NCBI GenBank assembly: GCA_963754045.1
Contig: CAVWEN010000003.1
Coordinates: 62,001 to 126,000 of the forward strand
Length of the DNA stretch: 64,000 nucleotides
Direction: 5' to 3'
From: JALZKA01 sp963754045
GTDB taxonomy: Bacteria; Actinomycetota; Thermoleophilia; Solirubrobacterales; 70-9
The notes under the pieces are model-generated. The model had not been told where the DNA came from and ran no database searches. It worked only from the letters and a program-made list of their open reading frames with translations. Of the stretch, positions 58,628 to 64,000 are shown piece after piece (positions within the stretch are counted from its first letter, which is position 1; the number at the start of each line of letters is the position of its first letter). A program made the translations under genes and the position numbers.

Positions 58628-59578
58628 ATGACGCGACCGAGCTCCGCCCTGGTCGCGGCGCTCTGTGCGGTGGTGCTCACGGCCTGCGGGGACGACGCGG
58701 TCGAGAACGAGCGCCAGACCCCAATCAGCGCCGAGCCCGGCGTCGGTGGCACCCTCACCTGGGCCGTGGCCGACAGGATCGACACGATCGATCCGCTTGC
58801 TGCCGATAGCCGCGCCGAGCAGCTTGTCTCGAGGCAGATCCACGAGCCACTGACCGCTGAGTTAAGGGGCCCTTTCGGCGACGTGGGGCGCGTGCCCGGC
58901 CTTGCGCTCAGTGCCCGTCCATCGGCCGACTTCACGGTGTGGACGCTGAACCTCCGTACCGGGATCCGCTTTCGCGACGGCGATCCGTTCAACGCCTCCG
59001 CCGTCCTGGCGAACGCCACTCGCTGGCTCGAGAGTCCGGTCGCCCAAGGGTTGTTGCCTCCGTTCGTGATCGATGCGCCGCGGCCCGATCAGGTGCGTTT
59101 CATTCTTACCGCGCCGGATTCGCGCCTGGACCTTCGCCTGGCCGTCCCCGAGCTGGGAATAGTCTCGCCGCGTGCCATTCGCCGCGCGCCGATCCCCGCC
59201 ACGCCTGGGCGGCTCGGCACCGGCACCGGCCCCTTCGAGCTGCGCGAAGCGGCCGGCGGCCGCGTGCTGCTTGCACGCAACGTCGCCTGGTGGGGCTCCG
59301 CGGTGGGCCTCGGGCCGGCGCTCGACCAGGTCGAGTTGCGCAGCGAGCCCGCCGGGGCGATCCGGCTCGCCCTTCTGGAGGCCGGCGTTGCACAGGCGGC
59401 CGACGAGCTGGAGCCCGGGCAGGCTGCGTTTGCCGCGACCGATCCCTTGGTCACCGTCCTGCCGAGCCGGGGCGACGACTCGCTCGGGCTCGAGCGATCG
59501 GTACGGGGGATCGAGAGCGCGAACGAGATTCCGCCCCTCTCGGAGGCGTGGTTGACGACGCTGACGTGGGAGCGATGA
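58628..59578 (+). CDS. Shortened ABC-type solute-binding lipoprotein (family 5)
   Basis: 316 residues. Lipobox VVLTACGD at about 17-20. Then GGTLTWAVADRIDTIDPLAA and FTVWTLNLRTGIRFRDGDPF are the typical start of family 5 (peptide/nickel) binding proteins, and LARNVAWWG is a later block. The family is usually 500 or more residues; here the C-terminal lobe is much reduced. No permease or ATPase genes are adjacent. It overlaps the sulfatase gene (ATGA), so it may deliver or sense a substrate of that enzyme rather than act in a transporter. Confidence 0.78.
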   Translation: MTRPSSALVAALCAVVLTACGDDAVENERQTPISAEPGVGGTLTWAVADRIDTIDPLAADSRAEQLVSRQIHEPLTAELRGPFGDVGRVPGLALSARPSADFTVWTLNLRTGIRFRDGDPFNASAVLANATRWLESPVAQGLLPPFVIDAPRPDQVRFILTAPDSRLDLRLAVPELGIVSPRAIRRAPIPATPGRLGTGTGPFELREAAGGRVLLARNVAWWGSAVGLGPALDQVELRSEPAGAIRLALLEAGVAQAADELEPGQAAFAATDPLVTVLPSRGDDSLGLERSVRGIESANEIPPLSEAWLTTLTWER

Positions 59579-61077
59579 GGCGGGCGTTACTTGCCGCGTT
59601 CGCGCTGCTAGCCATCTCCGGATGCGGCGATGAGGGCGAGGAGGTGGAACGGGCGATGGCGCCCGCCGGATCCCCGAACCTGCTGGTGGTGATGACCGAC
59701 GATCAGACCGCGTCCACGTTTATCCCTGGGTACATGCCGCGCACCGCGGAGTTCTTCGCCGACGGCGGCACGGACTTCACCCAGGCGATCGCCTCGCCGC
59801 CGTTGTGCTGTCCGGCGCGGGCTGGGTTCCTCACCGGGCGCTACGCACAAAACCACGGCGTCGTCGAGAACTCCGTCGGGTACGGGTCGTTGCGCGACGA
59901 GAAGGCCACGCTTCCGGTCGCGCTGCAGTCCGCCGGTTACCGCACCGGCCTTGCCGGCAAGTTCATGAACGGCTATGACGCGCTGCGCGGGCCGAGTCCG
60001 GGGCCCGGCTTCGACGACTGGTACGCGGCCTTCGGCGCCGCGAACTACTTTGACTTTCAGGTCAGCGACGGCGGCGAGGTGACTGTCGTCGACGATTACT
60101 CGACCACTGCCTACACCGACCGCGCGATCGAGTTCACGAAGGACGCTCACGCCGATGAGATGCCGTTCTTCCTCTGGCTCTCCTACAACGCGCCGCACAC
60201 GGTCGCCGCGGGCAACGACGCTCCGTGCGAAGGGGAGGACGCGCAGCCGCCCTCGGCGGATGCCTTCGCCGAGTTCGCCGAGGAGCCGCTGCCCCGCCCG
60301 GGCTCCTTCGACGAGGCCGACGTCTCCGACAAGCCCTCGCTCGCGGATGGTCCGGGGCGTCTGCGCGCTGGGCGCCTGGCCGAGACCGAGCGTTCCTGGC
60401 GCTGCGGGCTCGCTGCCTTGCGCGCCGTGGACTCGGACCTGCGGCGACTCCTCGATTCGCTCAGGGCCACAGGGGAGTTGGAGCAGACCGTCGTCGTCTT
60501 CCTCTCCGACAACGGCTATTTCTACGGCGAGCACCGGTTGACGACGGAGAAGCGGATTCCACTCGAGCCGGCGCTTCGGGTGCCGCTCGCGATCCGGGTT
60601 GGTTCCGAGGTTCGCGGTGGGTCTGGGCCACGAGCCTCCGGCGAGCTGATCTCCCAGGTCGATCTCGCACCGACGCTCTTCGACTATGCGGGTGTGGATC
60701 CATGTGAGTACTGGAAGCGCTGTGTGCCGATGGACGGGCGTTCGCTACGCCCATTGCTCGAGGCCAAGGGCGACTGGCCGACGAATCGGATGATCCCGCT
60801 GACCCTCGACGAGGGCTGGGCCTATTCGGGTCTGCGCGGGGCAGGCGAGCTCTATGTCGAGTTCGACGCCAGCCGCTGGCGCGATTTCGGCACTGGGCCG
60901 GCGGTCGAGTACTACGACCTCGCCTCGGATCCCGACCAGCTTTCGAACCTCGCCGCCGACTCGCGCGGCCGCTTCCCGCGGCTCGACGATCTGGGGGCGC
61001 GGCTGAGGGATCTGGAGCGCTGCGCAGGCATCGAGGGCCGCGACGAGCGCACTCCCGGCAAGCCATTCTGCGAGTAG
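59575..61077 (+). CDS. Cys-type sulfatase lipoprotein
   Basis: 500 residues from ATG 59575, coupled to the preceding gene. Lipobox LLAISGC. The sulfatase active-site sequence C-x-P-x-R is present as LCCPARAGFLTGR, so formylglycine would be made from the cysteine at about 77. The metal ligands appear in VVMTDDQTAST and FLSDNGYFYGEHRL, and the conserved KWH-like region at NAPHT. It cleaves sulfate esters outside the membrane. A formylglycine-generating enzyme gene is not in the window. The substrate is unknown. Confidence 0.9.
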   Translation: MRRALLAAFALLAISGCGDEGEEVERAMAPAGSPNLLVVMTDDQTASTFIPGYMPRTAEFFADGGTDFTQAIASPPLCCPARAGFLTGRYAQNHGVVENSVGYGSLRDEKATLPVALQSAGYRTGLAGKFMNGYDALRGPSPGPGFDDWYAAFGAANYFDFQVSDGGEVTVVDDYSTTAYTDRAIEFTKDAHADEMPFFLWLSYNAPHTVAAGNDAPCEGEDAQPPSADAFAEFAEEPLPRPGSFDEADVSDKPSLADGPGRLRAGRLAETERSWRCGLAALRAVDSDLRRLLDSLRATGELEQTVVVFLSDNGYFYGEHRLTTEKRIPLEPALRVPLAIRVGSEVRGGSGPRASGELISQVDLAPTLFDYAGVDPCEYWKRCVPMDGRSLRPLLEAKGDWPTNRMIPLTLDEGWAYSGLRGAGELYVEFDASRWRDFGTGPAVEYYDLASDPDQLSNLAADSRGRFPRLDDLGARLRDLERCAGIEGRDERTPGKPFCE

Positions 61078-61091
61078 GGCTCGGCAAGCAA

Positions 61092-61117
61092 GAAGCCCCC
61101 GCGCGGGCGGGGGCTTC
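61092..61117 (-). terminator. Terminator of tRNA-Leu
   Basis: A perfect 11-base stem, GAAGCCCCCGC with its complement, and a four-base loop, six bases beyond the tRNA 3' end on the minus strand. TTGCTTG follows on that strand, a weak T-rich tail. It can also act in the opposite direction on the sulfatase transcript (61077 stop). Confidence 0.72.
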
Positions 61118-61122
61118 GAGAG

Positions 61123-61209
<87 letters not shown>

Positions 61210-61266
61210 GTGGCCGGGGGATTGTAGACGCCGCCTGCGCACGCACTAGTTCAATGCTCGGCTGGC

Positions 61267-61310
61267 TTGCATCTGTCCGAAAGGGCGGTTACTCTACGAA
61301 CATGTGTTCC
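61267..61310 (+). promoter_or_regulatory. lexA promoter with SOS box
   Basis: TTGCAT (61267-61272), a 17-base spacer and TACTCT (61290-61295) form the promoter. The sequence CGAACATGTGTTCC (61297-61310) matches the actinobacterial LexA box CGAAC-N4-GTTCG at 13 of 14 positions and covers the predicted transcription start. This indicates LexA autoregulation. Confidence 0.75.
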
Positions 61311-61336
61311 CCTAACCCAGCGAGGAGCAGACTCGA

Positions 61337-61939
61337 ATGGACTTGACCAAGCGCCAGAAAGAGATCTTCGACTACATCCGCAAGTACGCGGAGAAGACCG
61401 GGTATCCGCCGACCGTCCGCGAGATCGGCAAGGCGGTCGGGCTGCACAGCTCCTCGACAGTCCACGCCCATCTGGCGAACCTCGAGAAGATCGGCCTGCT
61501 GCGCCGCGACCCGACCAAGCCACGCGCGATCGAGCTGCTGGTCGACAAGGCCAAGCGCGTCATTCGCGGGCCGGGGTTGCCCGTGCTCGGAGAGGTGGCG
61601 GCCGGCGAGCCACTGCTGGCCGAGGAAAACGTCGAGGAGTATCTGGAGCTGCCGGCTGCGATCGGCGGGGAGGACGGCGACTACATCCTTCGTGTCAAGG
61701 GCGATTCGATGAAAGACGTCGGGATCATGGAAGGCGACTATGTGGTCGTCCGCCGTAGCGAGGACGCGACGAACGGTGAGATCGTGGTAGCACTGATCGA
61801 GCAGGAGGCGACGGTCAAACGCTTCTTCCGCGAGAAGGACACGATTCGCCTGCAGCCCGAAAACAGCGCCTACAAGCCAATCCGATCGAAGGACGCGACC
61901 GTCCTCGGCAAGGTGGTTGGCGTCTTTAGGAGCGTCTGA
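61337..61939 (+). CDS. lexA: SOS repressor LexA
   Basis: 200 residues. N-terminal winged helix (LTKRQKEIFDYIRKYAEKTG, then PTVREIGKAVGLHSSSTVHAH). The self-cleavage site is seen as VLGEVAAGEP (Ala-Gly). The C-terminal peptidase domain has Ser in VKGDSMKDVGI and Lys in EATVKRFFRE, the Ser-Lys dyad. It has GAGGAG as Shine-Dalgarno, 11 bases before the ATG. The gene is under an SOS box and is followed one base after its stop by a small zinc-ribbon gene. Confidence 0.95.
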   Translation: MDLTKRQKEIFDYIRKYAEKTGYPPTVREIGKAVGLHSSSTVHAHLANLEKIGLLRRDPTKPRAIELLVDKAKRVIRGPGLPVLGEVAAGEPLLAEENVEEYLELPAAIGGEDGDYILRVKGDSMKDVGIMEGDYVVVRRSEDATNGEIVVALIEQEATVKRFFREKDTIRLQPENSAYKPIRSKDATVLGKVVGVFRSV

Positions 61940-61940
61940 C

Positions 61941-62165
61941 GTGGGCGCCACGGCAACCAAGCCTCGCACCGGTCGCGCCCGGCGCCGTCCGCTCGGCGCT
62001 CGCAGCGGCAGGCGGCTCTTCGAGCCCGGCCGCGTCACCCTCGACGATCGCGTCAGCTCGGCCTGGTCGGCAGTGGTCGAGCACGGCAGCGCGAGCTGTC
62101 TCGTCTGCGGCGCCGATGTACCGGCCGGCCGAGGGTGCGGCAGCTGCGGTTCCGAGTTGAGCTAG
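61941..62165 (+). CDS. Small zinc-ribbon protein coupled to lexA
   Basis: 74 residues from GTG 61941, one base after the lexA stop. The N-terminus is very basic (KPRTGRARRRPLGARSGRR); the C-terminus has a compact double CxxC (CLVCGADVPAGRGCGSCGSE), a zinc-ribbon candidate. The arrangement of a basic, nucleic-acid-like tail plus zinc knuckle suggests DNA or RNA binding. Being in the lexA mRNA it should be SOS-induced. No known family recognised. Confidence 0.6.
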   Translation: MGATATKPRTGRARRRPLGARSGRRLFEPGRVTLDDRVSSAWSAVVEHGSASCLVCGADVPAGRGCGSCGSELS

Positions 62166-62193
62166 CGGCACTGCACGTTGCACTATGCGGCCC

Positions 62194-62227
62194 GGTGTTC
62201 CGCGGAACACCTGTCTGGGCGTATCCT
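62194..62227 (+). promoter_or_regulatory. rnpB promoter region with perfect palindrome
   Basis: A perfect 18-base palindrome, GGTGTTCCGCGGAACACC, at 62194-62211, and a likely -10 box TATCCT at 62222-62227. The predicted start near 62234 fits the RNase P RNA 5' end. The palindrome covers the -35 position, so a bound protein would block or replace standard -35 recognition. Confidence 0.4.
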
Positions 62228-62236
62228 GCGTGGCAA

Positions 62237-62563
<327 letters not shown>

Positions 62564-62567
62564 CAGG

Positions 62568-62593
62568 GAAAGCCCCGCTTCGGCGGGGCTTTC
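62568..62593 (+). terminator. Terminator of rnpB
   Basis: GAAAGCCCCGC (62568-62578) pairs perfectly with GCGGGGCTTTC (62583-62593) around a TTCG loop; the T-run is short (CCTGTCTG follows). Confidence 0.85.
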
Positions 62594-62631
62594 CTGTCTG
62601 AGGGCGAAGTTGTGGGGTACCTAAGGCGTCG

Positions 62632-63699
62632 ATGGCGCACACCGACGACCTGAGTCCGGGGCCAAACGCTGCGGATGCAGATCAGACCGTTGCCGATCTC
62701 GACCAGACGCGCTCGGACACAGATCAGTCCCTGGCCGATCGCGATCAGATCCAATCGGATGTTGACCAGGAAGCCTCAGATCTAGACCAGGCAGCGTCGG
62801 ACCGCGAGGCCAAAGCAGATTCCGTTGGCCCCGAGCACGTCCGCGACGCTTCCCGCAGCCAGCGCGTCATCGGCACGATCGCGCGCACCACCGCCACCCT
62901 GGCCCGGGCGGAGATCGCCGCCGAGCGCCTCGTCGAAGCCACCGAGCGCGATCGTCTCGCCGAGATCCGCGATCTCACCGCGACCGCGCGCGACCTCGCC
63001 TCTGACGCGCTCGACCGGGCCGCAATCCTCGAGGCGAGGCGGCGCGACGAGGCGATCGACGATCGCGATCGAGGCCTCCACCGCGCCGCGAAGGACTATC
63101 AGCGCGTGCTCGGCGAGACCGCTTCGGTGGCCCGCAAACGGGCAGCGGACGATCGAGCGCGTGCCGCGGACGACCGATTGCGGGCAGCGAAAGACCGCGA
63201 GCAGGCGGCTCAGGACCGCGAGCGCGCCCAGGTTGCCCTCGAGCGGACCCATCTTGACGATCTGACCGGAGCGTTCCAACGTGGCATCGGGCTGGTCACG
63301 CTCGAGCACGAGATCGATCGAGCTCGTGCCGAAGGAGACCTGGTGCTCGGATTCGTCGACATCGACGGGCTCAAGTTGGTGAACGATCGGTCGGGCCACG
63401 TGGCTGGTGATGCCATCTTGACGGCGGTAGCGGGGGCCATGCGATCACGTCTGCGTTCGTTTGAGCCGATCGTTCGATACGGCGGCGACGAGTTTCTCTG
63501 TGGGCTGGCCGAGATCGACATTGCGCTCGCACGCGAGCGTTTCGACGGGATACGCGACGATCTCGACTCGGGCGAAAGTGGGGCCAAGTTCAGTGTCGGC
63601 CTCGCATTGCTCGAGCCGGGCGACGATCTGGGCGATCTCATCGCGAGGGCCGATCGAGAGCTGACCACGGGGCGCGAGCGACGTGCCGAGCCGATCTGA
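62632..63699 (+). CDS. GGDEF diguanylate cyclase with Asp/Gln heptad and coiled-coil N-terminus
   Basis: 355 residues. About residues 14-62 consist of seven heptads of the form [S/A]D-x-DQ-x-x (ADLDQTR, SDTDQSL, ADRDQIQ, SDVDQEA, SDLDQAA). The middle is a long charged coiled coil with RAADDRLRAAKDRE-like repeats. From about 195 a GGDEF domain follows: THLDDLTGAFQRG, FVDIDGLKLVNDRSGHVAGD, RYGGDEFLCGL and FSVGLALL. The catalytic GGDEF is intact; no RxxD inhibitory site is seen before it. It makes c-di-GMP, presumably on dimerisation through the coil. The DQ heptads are not a sensor domain I recognise. Confidence 0.9.
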   Translation: MAHTDDLSPGPNAADADQTVADLDQTRSDTDQSLADRDQIQSDVDQEASDLDQAASDREAKADSVGPEHVRDASRSQRVIGTIARTTATLARAEIAAERLVEATERDRLAEIRDLTATARDLASDALDRAAILEARRRDEAIDDRDRGLHRAAKDYQRVLGETASVARKRAADDRARAADDRLRAAKDREQAAQDRERAQVALERTHLDDLTGAFQRGIGLVTLEHEIDRARAEGDLVLGFVDIDGLKLVNDRSGHVAGDAILTAVAGAMRSRLRSFEPIVRYGGDEFLCGLAEIDIALARERFDGIRDDLDSGESGAKFSVGLALLEPGDDLGDLIARADRELTTGRERRAEPI

Positions 63700-63787
63700 A
63701 CACGAACCCGCCTCGTGGCTGTGATGGCCGTGTTCTAAGCATTCGCTAACACAACGCACACTTCCGTCTGATCATCTGCTAGTCTGC

Positions 63788-63924
63788 CGCAACCGCTGAG
63801 TTCCCGCCACATACCGCGGGGATCGGGGGACCCACTGACCCAGTCGGTCCGGGGCTAATCGCAGGCATCAGCCGCGTAGCGCCACTTCATGGTGCGAGCC
63901 CGACAGCTAACCCCGAAAGCGTTA
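63788..63924 (+). promoter_or_regulatory. Cyclic di-AMP riboswitch (ydaO-yuaA leader)
   Basis: The conserved blocks of this riboswitch are in order: CCGCGGGGATCGGGGGACCC, ACTGA, GGGGCTAATCGC, GCGTAG, and the highly conserved CCCGACAGCTAACCCCG. P1 is formed by AACCGCT (63791-63797) with AGCGTT (63918-63923). A -10-like TAGTCT (63780-63785) lies upstream. Such leaders usually switch off cell-wall hydrolase or osmoprotection genes when c-di-AMP is high. The start codon at 63925 or 63931 follows directly. Confidence 0.88.
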
Positions 63925-64000
63925 ATGAAGATGAATGAATTTTCGGCGTCCGAACGGGCGCGTCTAGCTGAATATCGCAATCGTCCGAAGCGCAGGTCCG
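63925..64000 (+). CDS. N-terminus of the c-di-AMP-controlled gene, partial
   Basis: Only about 25 codons are inside the window (ATG 63925 or 63931): MNEFSASERARLAEY, followed by a basic stretch. The gene leaves through the right edge. The riboswitch directly ahead suggests a cell-wall hydrolase (Rpf or NlpC/P60 type) or a transporter, the usual targets in actinobacteria; the visible residues are too few to say. No Shine-Dalgarno is separable from the riboswitch 3' strand. Confidence 0.5.
   Translation, partial: MKMNEFSASERARLAEYRNRPKRRS

Noticed and set aside
58939..59574. N-terminal extension of the sulfatase frame
   Set aside because: The extension overlaps the binding-protein gene; the lipobox after ATG 59575 and the ATGA overlap fix the start.

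Overview
The window is very GC-rich, densely coded, and uses many GTG and TTG starts. It carries actinobacterial signatures: a LexA box of the CGAAC-N4-GTTC type, a cyclic di-AMP (ydaO-type) leader at the right edge, ArsA-type ATPases, and MaoC-free CoA-ester gene sets controlled by TetR regulators. A System I cytochrome c maturation set, a CarH-type B12 photoreceptor, CSLREA-type secreted beta-helix proteins and several lineage-specific secreted proteins point to a deep-branching Actinomycetota such as Thermoleophilia/Solirubrobacterales. That placement is an inference, because no rRNA is present.

Layout. 0-5 kb: the end of a DUF2236 oxygenase, a coupled TetR gene, a secreted beta-helix protein, an SDR, the remnant of a HAD phosphatase, and a membrane Ser/Thr kinase. 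4.5-9.7 kb (minus strand): a CoA-ester operon made of a CoA-transferase, a hydrolase/acyl-CoA synthetase fusion and an enoyl-CoA hydratase. 9.7-12.5 kb: a cupin, a secreted PLC-like protein and a DUF559 protein. 12.5-16.9 kb: a benzoylformate decarboxylase-like enzyme overlapping a flavin/iron-sulfur 2-hydroxyacid dehydrogenase. 17-23.7 kb: a TetR/MFS efflux pair, then a very large membrane subtilisin and an M28 peptidase. 23.8-33.6 kb: an acyl-CoA dehydrogenase with its TetR gene, an AI-2E-type permease, a CarH regulator divergent from an SDR/SRPBCC pair, an M23 peptidase, an EVE protein, a degenerate alpha/beta hydrolase and a ferritin-like protein. 33.6-38.7 kb: a zinc-ribbon/cyclase/ATPase/TPR giant preceded by a perfect CRP-type box, and an ArsA ATPase. 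38.8-43.4 kb: a lipoprotein, two cation antiporters and a methyltransferase. 43.4-48.5 kb: a peroxiredoxin, a sigma factor carrying its own zinc-finger and membrane tail, a broken secreted gene, ccmH, ccmG, tRNA-Gly and TfoX. 48.5-55 kb: a TAP-type hydrolase, a thioesterase, a YihY protein, an amidase, an SDR and a methyltransferase. 55.3-58.3 kb: ccmE, ccmF and a ccmI-like gene. 58.4-64 kb: secG, a solute-binding lipoprotein and a coupled sulfatase, tRNA-Leu, lexA with a zinc-ribbon partner, RNase P RNA, a GGDEF protein, and a c-di-AMP riboswitch whose target gene runs off the window.

How the genes work together. Three nucleotide second messengers are represented: a cAMP/cGMP-type cyclase with a CRP-like site, a GGDEF diguanylate cyclase, and a c-di-AMP riboswitch. 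Translational coupling (4-base ATGA/GTGA overlaps) marks many pairs. Several promoters place the predicted transcription start on or next to the start codon, suggesting leaderless mRNAs. Short perfect palindromes fill three of the convergent intergenic gaps. No IS element, phage or CRISPR array was seen; this looks like core chromosome with lineage-specific secreted and regulatory genes, and the most unusual items are single-gene architectures and DNA elements rather than an island.
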